In this document: positions 13,938 to 26,332 of the stretch, piece after piece
How positions within the stretch are numbered: the first letter of the stretch is position 1
How the letters are laid out: each line of letters begins with the position of its first letter
NCBI GenBank assembly: GCA_013397455.1
Contig: VYZB01000078.1
Span: 2,139,337 to 2,203,336, forward strand
Length of the DNA stretch: 64,000 nucleotides
DNA from: Crotophaga sulcirostris
Lineage: Eukaryota > Chordata > Aves > Cuculiformes > Crotophagidae
Direction: 5' to 3'
Made by a program: the position numbers and the translations under genes
Notes under the pieces: model-generated
Databases searched by the model: none
What the model saw: only the letters and a program-made list of their open reading frames with translations
What the model was told of the DNA's origin: nothing

Positions 13938-13939
13938 AT
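13801..13939. repeat. TAAA tetranucleotide microsatellite with an internal gap
   Basis: Two blocks of (TAAA)n flank 26 N (13852-13877). Both blocks start with the same AATAAATGAACGATAAAT segment, so either the locus holds a higher-order duplication or the assembler placed the same flank twice. Confidence 0.95.
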
Positions 13940-16800
13940 GCAAGCCTTTGGCACCATTGATTTTGGGGCACTGAGCTGCACATTTTAACTATGCCATATA
14001 GAACCCAAATTTTTTATCTGGGTTTGATCTAGATTTTTTTTTCAGCTTCCTTGAATTCCCATGTCTTCTTTTATTACAAAATGAGTGAAAAGGAAGCCAA
14101 GTACATATTCCCTTTTATACATATGCTTTTGGGTACCTTTAAAATTTGGTACCTTCATTGAACAACTGCAATATTTCATATTAGGGGAGCACTGCAAGTC
14201 AGTACCAAATTGCTTGGACAAACAAAACGTAATCTACATTTTTATTATGCATATTCTCTCCTTTGATAAATGAAGTTGCTTCTTGGATCCAAATTCTCAA
14301 TCTGACTTACATTCTGTACATTAAGTTTCGTACATGGAATGAAAGCAATGTAAGATGTGTTCCGTTTGTTCAGCTTCTCTTATTAAGACAACTTAATTTT
14401 AAGTCCACACTCTCCCTCCCATTAGGTGATGGTTTAAATTAGGTGGAGGTTAGGCAAAGAAAGACACAAAAGAAGCTCTCCAGTTGTTTCTTTATCCTAT
14501 GATATCTAGAGATGCAGGGAAAGCGCTTATTTCCTTCTGTTTCTGTCACTCACAAACCTGAGTCTCCTGTCCAAAATGGAAGGGGCACATGATAGGTCGC
14601 CAGAGTTGCCAAAGGGGCCACAGTGGCTTGGATTGCCTTCAGACCACCAAATGCAGGCTATCACGGTGGCGAGTGCTAGTCAGACAGTGCTAGCTCCGGG
14701 ATGACCCCAGGCACACACAGCACATCAGGAACCGCACAGCATCAGGGGGAACAAATCCCCTGTTTGCTCCACTAAATCTGGTAGTCCCCTTAATGATGAG
14801 AATGGGATAAACAGGGTGATTCACACCTTTCAAAGACACTATCTCTGGAACTTCATATACTGTAGTGTTGGTTTGTTCACTTCACATTTCCACATCCATG
14901 AGTGGGGTAAATGACAGCCTACTCATAGGGCCCTTAGGTGAGTCGACTATATTAGATTAAAGATCAAAATTCTCCATTAGTTTTTCTTTTAATTTTTTTC
15001 TTTCAAACATTTTCTTTAATTTGTACTATATATTCTGTAATCAAACCAACGCTTTTTTCTTTTCTGAATTTAAAATGGTATTTGTCGCACCACTTAAATA
15101 AAGATACTTCTACCTTTTTTTTTAATTCAAAGTAGTTCCACATATGAGAATTAGCACTTAAAGTCTTAGAGAGAATGTATACAGTTAGCATATGAGAAAG
15201 AAGTGTATCACACTAGCTTTTTATTATTGCTATTCTGTAGGTACTGTAGTATCCTGAGGAATGTAACACATTCAAGGACTTCATGAGTTAAGTCATATTC
15301 TAAATGTGTCTGCTATGGTCCTACACCAGTAACTGCCTCACAAATGGGTTAATGAGATGATCACGCTCTTTTACCATGAAATTTATATCTGTAATAATTA
15401 TTGATCTGTCCCTACTGGTCAACTTGTGCGCTGGCACTTGGATACGGATGTTGGACAGTTCATGCACTGGAGAGAAAACTATACTGGGAGGAGTACCCAG
15501 AGTTTGCACACAGTGCCAGAGCCAGGGCAAAAGAAAAAGACCAGAACCGTGCAGTCAGCACGTGGGAGGAAGGACTGAACTAGAAGACCTCCAACGATCA
15601 TGCAATGGCAAGTTTCATCTCAGACTCATGTACAAAAAGCTCAACAACTTCCATTGTCTCCAGAACTGCCTGAATTCACACGTGCAGTCTCAAGTAAAAA
15701 AGTACTTCCACCTGTTATCAGTTCCTTTAGGTATCATGGTCTTCTATCTTCCCGATACAAAGTAGAGTGAGTACTGATTTCCTCTAAAGAAATTATGCTC
15801 ATTTATCAGTACTTGAAATCTAGTGAATGTTCATTTTAGGTTTATAATTGGACTCCTTGTGCTCTCCAAATTACTGGCATTTCTGTCATTTGAGGAAATT
15901 AACACTTTGAAATACATTAATGAAATACATAAATTAATCATTTAGAGCCCTGAGAAACAGGGAGAGTAACAAAATAATGTTTAGGTATCCATATACATAT
16001 AGTAAGAATTCAGTATTTTGAGTGATGATGTATATTACTGACTTTTCCACTGAAAACCAATTTGTTTAGGCCTCTGCAATCTTGAGATCTGGCAGACTTC
16101 TGGTTCAATGAATTAAGTGGAAAACTATAATACCATACACTATATAAATAATTGGCAAAATTGCTGGAAATAATTTAGAGAATGTCTAAAACACTTTTGA
16201 GCAATCTGCTTTCATATAACTGAAATACCTAAATTCTTGGAAACAGCAGAGCTCAAGGGGTTTATACCCAGCCAACATAAAATAAATCCTGACTATAAAT
16301 CAAGCCCTCAAATCAGTGATTTAAAAATCCTTTCATTATCTATTGGTCTTAATAAAATGCCAAGGGAAAAAAAAAAGAAAAAAAAAGCCAAGTTCCTGCA
16401 GAAATACTTAGTACTGACAGAATATGGACAGAATATTAGTCTTCTAACACAAATAAACAGAATTTCAGGGCCCCCATTCTGTAAGGCAAAGATGGACTCC
16501 TCTAAAGTTTAGCATCCCACCTAGTATGACTTCCCTTGCTCAGGGCATTAGTGGAGATCAAGCGGGGATTGGAGAAGTCCTTGAAATGTTGAAGGATGGC
16601 AAGGCTCCCTGCCCAGGCTGGGATAACACAATGACTTTCATCTCTCCTTCCTCAGTAGACCCATACCCAGAGCAATCGTTACCTGGGGTTTGCCACCAGC
16701 AACATTCTGCATGCTGACAATTCGGTTTCCACCCATCCTGGCAGCTCTGAAGGCAGGGTTGCCCCAGGCTCAGCATGGAAAAAGCAGTGGCTAGTCTTAC

Positions 16801-16963
16801 CTCTCTGAGTTTGCAGCTGAGAGAAGAGGTAACTGATGGAGAGGACGGAGAGGACTACCCTGTACATTACATCCTGGAGAGGGGTGGCTGCTGGGATGGG
16901 ACAAGGACACTGCCCCAGCTGCTGTTCCATTTTGACTTGTCTGTGTGCTGAGGAACATGGCTG
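16801..16963 (-). CDS. GLIS3: GLIS3 internal exon, Pro/Ser-rich C-terminal region
   Basis: This 163-base exon begins with two bases that complete the codon split by the preceding exon, giving Ala, and ends two bases into a codon at a GTAAGA donor. It reads NGTAAGAVSLSHPSSHPSPG followed by CNVQGSP and a Gln-Leu-Pro-Leu-Leu stretch. Human GLIS3 has SGTAAGAVPPPHPVSHPSPG followed by HNVQGSP, so the match is specific. The acceptor is a tandem CAGCAG, giving two possible 3' splice sites three bases apart, both in frame. Sequence before the exon also happens to be open, but the pyrimidine-rich tract TTTCTCTCCTTTTGCTTTCAG marks the boundary. Low-complexity transactivation region. Confidence 0.94.
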
Positions 16964-18393
16964 CTGAAAGCAAAAGGAGAGAAATAACACTCATCAGGCA
17001 GGCGACAGCATTGATAAGTGACCAAATACTGAGTAACACCTCCCCTAAAGCAGTAATCTTTGCTGCTCCCAAATGACACTTCCATCAAGCCAGGCATGAT
17101 CCCCATGTTAGTAAGATTATACTCTGTTCAGATTCTTTTATAAAGTCGCAAAGGCCACAAGATAAGATAAAACATTTATGCAGACCTAACTTTAAGTAAT
17201 AGATTGATGATTAAAACCATTATTGTTGTGTTTTGTTTAAATACATCTGTGTACAATATAAAATAAGCAATGGTACCAACACCATATTGCTAGAAGATCC
17301 CTGGCCAAAGTAAGATCTTTAAAATCCTGTATTTCCTCTAGCTTTCAAATGACAGATGCCACACTCAGCCTATACTCAGACTAAGGCATTTAAAAGTTAG
17401 CAGTATACAAGTAGCACAAACTATTTTGTACAATACAGTCAATTACAGCTTTAAATTTCGTCGTTTTTGTCATATTAACCTACATCATCAACAAATAATG
17501 TGCAGCTCACAACAGGCTGGACAAAAACACATCATAGAATTTATAGGTTTACAAGCCTTTCAGTAAAAGAAAACCACTTATTGAAGTGGCCACTTCATAT
17601 AATGTCATTTTCAGCACTGCACATAACATTCAGTCAATTCTTTCACTTCCTACATCTGGTTTTCAATTAAAAGTTGAACTGCTAGAAGATGTAATGCATT
17701 CCGCCTGAAAGTTAAAAACAGATGTCTTTACAACTACTAAAATACTGCACTAGCAAACTTTAACATCCTACCCATTGTTGTCTCAAGGTCTGAGATGTAT
17801 TTGTCACTCATAACTTAGCAAATGATTCAAATTTAGCTGAAATGTGAACAAAAAATGTGTATTTAGCCAGGTATGACAAGAGTTAGGTACTTCAATAAGA
17901 AAATCTCAGATACTTAACTGACTTAATAAAATAAGATTATCACATTTAAAGCATAAATGCATTTATTGGCATATTTATAGTCATAATATGGAAGCTCATA
18001 ATGCAGCATTTAAGGTCATTAATGTACATCTATAGGAAAATTTGTATGTGATCCACGAATAAGTAAGGAAGAGGAAAAATACTCCTTGGATTTTAAATCA
18101 AACTTAATGAATTCAAGATGTCTGCAAGGAAAGGTAGAAGTGAATTGCTTGAAGTCAAATGCCTTCAGAGCAAAAATACTGCCCTTTGTTGTAGTAGGTC
18201 TTTTAACGGAAAAAATACAATTTGTTCTGCCTTCCTCCAAAAAAAGGTTTAAAAATCTTTTTATATTACTTAGCAGATTCTATCCTTCTCATGAGATAGA
18301 TACAGATTTTAGTGTACATCTTGCTCTGCAAAATCATCCCTAATCTCACGTAAGCAATAATATAGCAGGCTGTTTATCTGTCTTTTTTTATAC
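16964..18393 (-). other. GLIS3: GLIS3 intron, about 1.4 kb
   Basis: Short intron between the two C-terminal exons at 18535-18394 and 16963-16801. It joins a phase-1 donor to a phase-1 acceptor. No mobile element recognised in it. Confidence 0.9.
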
Positions 18394-18535
18394 CTAGATA
18401 AATATCATGACCAGGCCCTGGGGAGTGTCCTACGGCATTATCTGCAGCATTATGCAGTGATTGGACTGGCTGGGCAGGCTGGATTGCGAGGCAGTCATTC
18501 AGGATGCCCTGGGCAAGCTCTGAGCTTGATCGCAA
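18394..18535 (-). CDS. GLIS3: GLIS3 internal exon, start of the C-terminal region
   Basis: This exon starts in phase 0 after an acceptor ending TTTTTCAG and stops after one base of a codon at a GTATAA donor (142 bases, 47 codons plus one base). It reads LRSSSELAQGILNDCLAIQ and later GHSPGPGHDIY. This aligns with the human GLIS3 segment beginning LRSSTEL and ending RSPGPGPDLY, and is the first exon that separates GLIS3 from GLIS1, whose equivalent begins LHAGPDTEADVL. The region has no folded domain; in GLIS3 the C-terminal part carries transactivation activity (family knowledge). The middle of the exon is more divergent than its ends. The exon is separated from finger 5 by about 20 kb of intron. 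Confidence 0.93.
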
Positions 18536-18586
18536 CTGAAAAACAAAAGATAAAAAAGAAAAAAAATTATTACAACATGGACAAAA

Positions 18587-18622
18587 GAAAAAAATCCTTA
18601 AGACAAAAATCCTTAAGACACT
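18587..18622. repeat. Tandem duplication of an 18-base unit
   Basis: The segment AAAAATCCTTAAGACA is present twice in a row with a few adjoining bases. Probably replication slippage in intron sequence. Confidence 0.8.
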
Positions 18623-20154
18623 GAAAAATTATAATGAAGAAATGTTGAGGGGTTAGACAAAAAAATGGAGCACAAGCAGAATTCTACACTTTTAAATCCT
18701 GGCTAATATCCTTCCACTATAGCAGGCTTTTTTTCAAATATGAGGAAGGACACTTTTCCAGATGGTTAACAAAAGTCTGTACTCAGGAAAAGGGCTACTT
18801 GTACACATAGGACCTTAGGCAGATGGACTTAAGTGTGTCCTCTCATCACACACTACAAAAGAGAGGAGTTTCCTGATTCATGGAATAACAGAGATTTATC
18901 AAATGTCTGACATCTCTTATATCAGCAGGGGATACTATAAAAAATCAAATATTTTCCTGCCGGGTTAGAGTTCGAAACTGGCTCACTGTGGGACCAGAAA
19001 AGCAAAGGTGTTAGTGGCAGAGGAAATGAGGGACTGGGAGTGAGTAGCCATCAGTATGGTCAGGAAGGAAGTTGTATCACTTCATATGGACCACAGTTGT
19101 CTCAAGACCACATTGTTAAGTGCGTAGGACTGCATTTTTTTCACAGTATGGCTGAACTGATCTGAAAGTAAGTGGTCTTTCACTGCCACCAACCCCAGCT
19201 GCATGCATGGCCACTTGCCTGGTACCTGATCCATCAACAACAAGTCTTTTTATCTGGCTGATCCAGCAGAAAATTTACTCTGCATACAACTAATAAACAA
19301 TTTCATAAGAAGAGCTTTTCTCTGGATGAAATCAGATGAACAATCTCTCCCTGAGGCTACAATACAATAAAAAAATACAATTAAAAAAATCCAAAACCAA
19401 TAGAAGGAAAAAGGAGAAACTCTGCTGCAGCACCCTGATACAAGGCTGTCCTAGCTGTAATGCAAAACTGCACCTTGAGGTTTCTTGCAGATCGATGCTG
19501 CTGCACGCTGCTGGAATTGATGCCTATCTCAATGCCCTGCCTGATGTTACTGTCATATATAACAAAAATCTCCTTATTCCTTACAGCCATCTCGGCTCAT
19601 AGGCTGGTGTATCCATTTAAAAGCATGAAAAAGGAGGGTCTGCGCTTATCGGCATGTGGGCCACTGCAGATAAATACCCTGTCCTGTCACCCATGCTGAT
19701 AGAGAGAGAGTTCATGCAGCATGATGGACAGAAACCTGACCCACTGCAGAAGGATTTGCTGCACTCATGCATCACAGTCCCAAGAAGCAAATCTCACAGA
19801 TGCAGCTGAGCCTCCTCCTCTCTGTTTGGTGCCATGACAGGTGAGCAGGTAACAGTAACTAGAACATAACTTAGCATTTCTGACAAACGTCTAAGGGATG
19901 AAAGTGCAGCAACAACAAGAAAAATTTCTGTCCATCCTTTACTCAGAAATGAAACAAAAAGAGTAAGAGCGAATTATTCTGAATGTAATTGTAGAAAGAA
20001 ATATTATGCAGCCTAATACACCTATGTACAGACTGTGCATGCTGTAGATCTTCTCTTAAAAATTTAGTATGTCATTATTCAGCTACCATTACCTTACACT
20101 ACCATTTTGAGGTGTATTTGGTATTCTAAAACTTGTTATTCTAGAATTTTACAA

Positions 20155-20235
20155 ATAGTAAGGGAAGGGGAGGGCGGGAGAAGGGACAGAAGAAAAGGGA
20201 GAAAAGAGAGAAATGGAGAAAGAAAGGGAGAAATA
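20155..20235 (+). repeat. Polypurine (GA-rich) run
   Basis: About 80 bases made almost only of A and G (AGGGAAGGGGAGGGCGGGAG and similar). The GLIS3 pre-mRNA would carry it as a polypyrimidine run. No function can be assigned. Confidence 0.85.
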
Positions 20236-22865
20236 CTCTGACAAATGCCTTTAATTTATTTTCCATATTTACAGTCTTTTAGAAGTTGAAACACTTCTTC
20301 CTCTGTAGCATGTAAGTTCGTATGCTATTATCCACTAACCATTCTGCTCTTACTGTTATCACTAGTTACATGGCTTTTCCATGAAATTAAGTCCATCTGA
20401 AATTAAAAGGCAGATATACCCAGAGTCAAATTTGTATCAGTTACTTTATTACTACTATGTGCCCTTAAATTTCTATGGAAAGTAATCCGAAAATAAATAT
20501 TTTAAAAATCTGACTTTTATACAAAAACAGGATTCTATCACACAACACAAATTTACAGAGGTCACCTGTGTAAGACTGCTTGTACCTTTGCTTTTTTTTT
20601 GTAAGAAGCTAATCAATTTTCTATGATCAGATAGCACTCTCATGGATGAAGCAGTGAGCAGAACAAGGAAATGAAAGCTAAGTATTTAGACATTAATTAC
20701 AGGCATTAAATAACAGCAACAGCCTATTCACACATTTTTCTGTTTTGCACCTTTCAGGAGTTTTGTTTTGTGTTTGCAAATTCTTTGTTACTGAGAAAAA
20801 ATATATTATGACAACCTGCGCAGACATAAATTTTCTGGCTTGCCAACTAGTCAATGCTCATAAAAACAAACAAAAACCAGTATCAAAAACAGAAAACAAA
20901 AAATAGTGAAACAAACACTAGGAGAGAGCAGTGATCTGTTTCTGAAGATAGTTCTTAATCCATGCATTGTTTATTATTGATACGTATTGGCAACAACAAG
21001 GCCTACAAATAAAACACTACCACAGTCCTTCTACAAACCCTCGCCAGATAATAGGTGTTGGGAATAACCTTACTGCAGGGTATGCATGCACGTTGGTCTT
21101 TAAGAGTAAATACTGTTGCACCATTGGAAAGGAAGGGAGCAAGGGATAGGGGACCTCTGCTCCTTTGCAGAGCAGGACCAGAAATGGGTAAGCTTCTGTT
21201 AGCAGAATCAGCCATGAAATCAGAGCTGCTTCTGAAATTAGACACAACTTCTGGAAAACTCCATTCCCCACCATTACTGTTTTCTTTCAGGAGAGACAGT
21301 AACCATGGCTAGGTTACTGGGCCCTCCTTCCACTGTCATCAAAAGCTCATTCTCTGTGCAATGTTTTTTGAGGTCTTTCCTCTGTACCATTAACAAGACT
21401 GGCATAAGCTGTGGCCTCTTTGGAACAAAATAGACTGGAAAAAACAGACAATGGGTCAAATACAGCCAAGCAAGCCATTGTTTTTTCCTGTAAAGAAATT
21501 CAAGGTAAGAAGCTGCTCTATCTCAGTCAACTATTTTTGCCTATTTTATAGAAAATTTTTAATAAAAAGTTTTAACTGAAACCATTATTCCGCATTTTAT
21601 CAAAAGCAGGGAAATTTGAGTTATGATTTTTCTTTAGTATGTAAAGAAACCCATAACAGATAATGAAAAGACAGATGATCTTAAAAATAATCAAATAAAC
21701 CAATCATGCATTGCATCCATAAAATTTTATCTTCAGTTAAAAAATATATAGCAGAAATAATAATTGACCTAACTGCTGCAGTCTGTTTCTTGCTTTACTC
21801 TAAAGATACACTTTTTTTCCAGCCTAGACTGTGGACTTATCAACCAGCTGTAAAAGACAGTTGACACTCTTTTTGACTTCTGTACAAAACATACCCCAGC
21901 ACAGCCTCCCAGAATCCTGGCTGCAATACCTTGCTTCTCCCATGATCACCTTTCTTCCTTCACAATCACTCAAGTGAATACCAATACAGTCACACTGGGA
22001 CTGAAAACTTGCCAAACTATTTGCTGAGAACTGTAAGGTTAGAAAGTTTCCTTGCTGAATGATGAAATCAATAACTGACAATTTTTCCATGCTAAGCACA
22101 GACATTTTCTATGTGCTGTAATGTAGCCTAAATTTACGGCTGAACAAGTTGCAAGTTAACAATCGACCACTCAGCTCACTTATAACACCCCTGTATTTGT
22201 TCTAAATAGTAGATTTTCAATTTTAATTGCTCAGTTCTATGGGAGACTTGTGGAATTTTGTATTCAGAAATCTGAGACATTCCCATCATCTCAATGTGGC
22301 AGTTTTTTCTAATACACAAAACAAATCACTTTCAGCCATGGTTTACAATTGTTTTACTCCGGTGAAAGTCAAGTAATATTTATCAGCGTTCAGAACAATG
22401 GATGGAAATTCTACTCCTGCACATGGCTTTGAGCCCCACAGCTGGCAACGAAGAGCCACATGGCCGCTAGCTCAACCGGGTAACACAGAACCATGTAGTC
22501 CCTTGCTCGATCCTCCCCCTTCTGAGTCCCAACAGGGAGGAGAATCAAAAGAAAGAAAGGCAAAACTTGTGAGTCAAGACAAGGACAGGGAGGGATCATT
22601 CACCATTTACTGTCATGGCAAAGCAGCCTTGGGGAAAAAAATCAATCTAATTTGTTATCGACCAAATCAGAACAACATACTGAGAAACAAAACCAAATAC
22701 CCAAGAGAACACTTTTCTCCCACCCAATCCCTCTTCCTGGGCTTGATTTTAACTCCTGATTTTCTCTGCCTCCTCCCCCTAGAGCCACTGGGGACGGAGA
22801 GTGGGGATTTCAGTTGGTTCATCACATGTTGTCTCCGCTATTCCTTGCTTCTCAGGGGTGAACAC

Positions 22866-23453
22866 ACAGAATTGTAGAACCAGAGAATGGTTTGGGTTGG
22901 GAGGGACTGTAAAGATCATCCAGTTCCAACGCCCCCTGCCACTAGGTCAGATCACCCAAAGTGCCATCCAGCCTGGCCTTGAACACTTCCAGAGATGGGG
23001 CATCCACAACTTCTCTGGGCAACCTGTGCCAGTGCCTCATCACCCTCACAGTAAAAAAATTTCTTCCTACTATTTAATATAAATCTCCCCTCTTTCAGCT
23101 TAAAACTTACCTCTCATCCTATCACTACACTTCTTGATAAAGTGCCCCATCTCAGCTTTCCTGTAGGTCCCCTTTTAGTACTGGAAGGCTGCTATGAGGT
23201 CTCCCTGGAGCCTTCCCTTCTCCAGGCTAAACAACTCCAACTGTCTCAGCCTGCCCTCATAGCAGGGATGTTCCAGCCCTCTGATCATCTTTGTGGCCTC
23301 CTCTGGACTTGCTCTAACAGATCCATGCCCTTCCTGTGCTGAGGACTCCAGAACTGAATGCAGCACTAGGGGGGATGGGCCTTACAAAAGCAGAGTAGAG
23401 GGGAAGAATCACCTCCCTCAACCTGCTAGTCACACTTCTTTTGATACAGCCCA
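22866..23453 (-). mobile_element. CR1 LINE fragment nested in the LTR, minus strand
   Basis: Begins CACAGAATTGTAGAACCAGAGAATGGTTTG and follows the CR1 tail (GGGACTGTAAAGATCATCC, CCCCCTGCC), then the antisense of the [17 protein letters not shown] segment near 23180 and of the [10 protein letters not shown] region. It ends near TTTTGATACAGCCC, where the LTR resumes with GACTCCTCACCC. It inserted after the LTR, in the same orientation. Confidence 0.92.
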
Positions 23454-23954
23454 GACTCCTCACCCTCTTTCCCTGCTCCAGAGCAGGGTCCTTCCCACAG
23501 GAGACAGTCCTTCAGGAACATCTCCAGTGTGAGTCCTTCTCACAAGCTGCAGTCCTCTATGAGCTTTTCCAACATGGGTTTCCATGGGGTCACAGCCTCC
23601 TGCAGGTGCCTCCATCTGCTCCAGAGTGGGATCCTCCACAGCTGCAAGTGATATACACCGGCTGCCTGCTCGGGTGTCTGGAGTACGTTCTCCCCCTCCT
23701 TCTTCACTGACCTTAGTGTTGTTGAAATGCTATTTTCCGATGTTTGCATAGCTGTTTCTCTCATATCTGGTGTCTGCAGGGCACATTTTGCTTCTCTTTC
23801 TCCACCTCTGCACTAAGCCTCCTCCCACATCTCCCCCCTCTCTCTGCTGCTGCTTCCCTATTGCCATTTCCCTCCTTTCTTAAATATCTCATCACAGAGC
23901 TGTTACCACCATCTTGACTGGCATGGCCTTGGCCAGAATAGGCTAGCCCCAGAG

Positions 23955-24014
23955 CCAGCTTCTAGCAGCTCCCAGCAGCCTCTAGCAGCCTCTAGCAGCC
24001 TCTAGCAGCTTCAG
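23955..24014. repeat. Tandem AGCAGCCTCT repeat within the LTR
   Basis: Several copies of a ten-base unit (CTAGCAGCCT) within the first 120 bases of the LTR in its own orientation. Likely local slippage in this copy. Confidence 0.85.
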
Positions 24015-26255
24015 GTAGAAGCTGCCCCTGTAGCCGCCACACTACCAACGCCCTTTCCATGCAACCCCAACACAGATATGAGTAAGTAACTATGCAAGAT
24101 TAAATGATACAAGGAGAATTAATTAGAATGGAATGAGATTCTGCATTGTTCAGTTTTCAATTTCACTATATTTGAATCCAAGAGCAGAGATGTGCTGTTG
24201 ATTTGATTTGAGGTATAACATAATTCCAGAGAAAATGTCTACTTAAAAGTAGCTCATTTGTTTTGAAATTCTGAAAGCACTGTGTGATTCTTCTGAGACC
24301 TGCATGTTTTTGTACAACATGGCGAGTTTCTTCAGCACTACTCCTGTTGAACAGAAATCACACTAATCAAGGAAAATGTAAGAAATGTGTGTTTATGATT
24401 ACACTTAGTCAGAAGAGCAGTAGTTTAAGTATTTTAAAACATTATTAGTTTGTTTCCAAACCACATAAATTAGGACCTCAGTAACTTCAAAACCTGCCTG
24501 TCTGTTCTCAGATTAACTCTTTAGTGAAATCCAGACTCCTCCAGTCATCCAAACATGTTGGTTATGTCATCAAATCACAGCATTTTAAATATTGCTTTCA
24601 TGAAAGCAGGCTTCGTGGACTGTATATATGTTGTGCACCTAGTAGGTGCAGGAGACGTTAGTTATAGTCTTTATTTAGATGCAGGTTAGTTCTCTGTCTG
24701 CCACAGTTAAAACCAGCAAAAGCCACCTAAAATACTGCTATGTTTCATTTAAAGGAATTGTTTTACACTAAGTGTAGTAGCTTTACAAACATGTTTATGT
24801 TTTCATTATAAAGCTAAGGAATTTCTGTTATTCAATTAGTCTGTGTATTAAGTTTACTAAGCACTATTTCTCAAGCAGAGATTATGCCAGTAGCTTTCCA
24901 CTCGTTTTTATTGTCCATAGGTTAAGCTGGCTTTGGGAGCGGGAAGAATGACCAGCCTAAATAGGGCTATATGTTGTACTAGTTCTTCTGAAGGAGTAGC
25001 CAGAATTTAACATTTGCTTGTACAGTTAGAGTAAAATGATGTCCTGTTAGCATTATGACATTGACAGTACACAGATGTAACCACTAGAAAATTACAAGTT
25101 CAACATGAAGCCATGTTATGTGACAGTGTTTACTCATATTACAGCTCTGCTTGCTACATCATTCCTTTACTCATGTAGGTCAGCTTCAAGGTCCTTGAAG
25201 TGCTTTTCTGCACAGTACCAAACCTTTTTTTGAAAACAGACAATAAAGTTTACGTTTGTTAAGTGTCCTAATTATTGCCTCTGGAGTCTACAGGCATGTT
25301 GGTGTAAAGAAGCAACGCAAACAAAGGGATTCCTCAATAACCTTTCTTTCCAGTAAGTCACCTAGGCAGAACTTCTAGAGAACCGTTACATTCACTATTC
25401 CGCTGTCTATCACAGCTTTCAGATATGCGTGCATGCTATTTTCATTTGATTTTACATTCTGTTTCAATTAAATGTTCAGCCAGGAAAACACTATAAAAAT
25501 CAAGTTAAACTAGCCTATCTGCACAGTAAGGCTGTCAGGTTCTTTACATGAAATAGTTACTTTTTCTCCTCTGAGAGTTTTACTACAAACATTTGAGTTC
25601 AAATACAAAAATAGCTTCCATCCTTATGATCTACCATAAATCAAGAAAACATACCAAAAATGTCTTTCAGCCTCTTGCATTAAAAACCAAAAGGACCTGA
25701 AACCTACACTATCAGCTAAGTTTGGCAATTTTCAAGTCAAGAAGAAATTCTGATTTTAAGGAAATACTACAAGAGAATAATGCTGTTACAATAAGTCTGA
25801 CAACATGAAAATTACTTTTATTATATATAGAACAGAGAAATTTCTTTTGATTTCTATTCTAATATAAGGAATAGTTTGGGTTAGCTCCTTATTAAAATTA
25901 TACAGCACACCAAGAATACCATTGAAACGGGGAAAACTGTAGCTGGGACGATCTGAAAGGAAACTAAATAAAAAATGAAACTGAGAATCTTACTTTGAAG
26001 AAGGGCAGTAAAGTTTGAGTGAGATATAAGTGACTGTCTTCTAAAATACACAAAAAAGATTGTTTTGTCATAGCTTTGTTGCAAACTGATAATTATTTTG
26101 CTCTACATATTTGGAAGTAATGTACTTCAACACAGAATGCTCCTAAGGATACTCCTTTTTGTGACATCCACTGTCTTGGAGAAGTCCACATGTTCAGATT
26201 TTGCTTTTCTTTCTTTCTTTTTCACTCTAGCCATAGAATTAGAAAGCACTGACAA

Positions 26256-26332
26256 AGATGCATGCATGTGCATGCATGCATGCAAATGCACACACACGCA
26301 CGCACTCACACATCCTCACACACACACACATT
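26256..26332. repeat. ATGC and CA simple repeats
   Basis: A block of GCATGCATGCATGC-type repeats runs directly into ACACACACGCACGCACTCAC and (CA)n. Open frames through it are simple-repeat translation. Confidence 0.93.

Larger units (their letters stand above)
6637..16800 (-). other. GLIS3: GLIS3 intron, about 10.2 kb
   Basis: Bounded by the acceptor of the 6636-6455 exon and the donor of the 16963-16801 exon. It contains CR1 copies at 9610-11570 (plus) and 12797-13305 (minus) and a TAAA microsatellite at 13801-13939. A GC-richer patch at about 14570-14780 and another at 9010-9260 look repeat-derived, but I cannot assign either to a family. The remaining 6640-9600 and 15000-16500 stretches show no gene-like signal. 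Confidence 0.85.
22396..24074 (-). mobile_element. Avian ERVL-like LTR, minus strand, split by a nested CR1
   Basis: Two blocks, about 22396-22865 and 23454-24074, read like one avian LTR family I remember from bird genomes. On the minus strand it begins TGTGTTGGGGTTGCATGGAA, contains a TGAAGAAGGAGGGGGAGAA block and degenerate ~30-base repeats of the TCCAGAGCAGGGTCCTTCCC type, and passes into the CCTCAGGGG and AAACCAAAT segments of the left block. The start TG is at 24074; the left edge is approximate. A CR1 fragment sits between the blocks. No coding region of a retrovirus is attached, so it is probably a solo LTR. The family name is from memory only. Confidence 0.7.

Noticed and set aside
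13731..13981. Minus-strand frames reading (LFIY)n
   Set aside because: Translation of the TAAA microsatellite across N bases.
14570..14780. GC-richer block, considered as an exon or old repeat
   Set aside because: No sustained open frame with splice sites and no repeat family recognised.
15376..15765. 129-codon plus-strand frame with a hydrophobic, signal-peptide-like start
   Set aside because: No family match, no cleavage-site or domain support, intron context on the other strand; most likely chance.
22398..22877. 159-codon plus-strand open frame
   Set aside because: It lies in the ERVL-like LTR block and crosses into the nested CR1, so it is not a gene.
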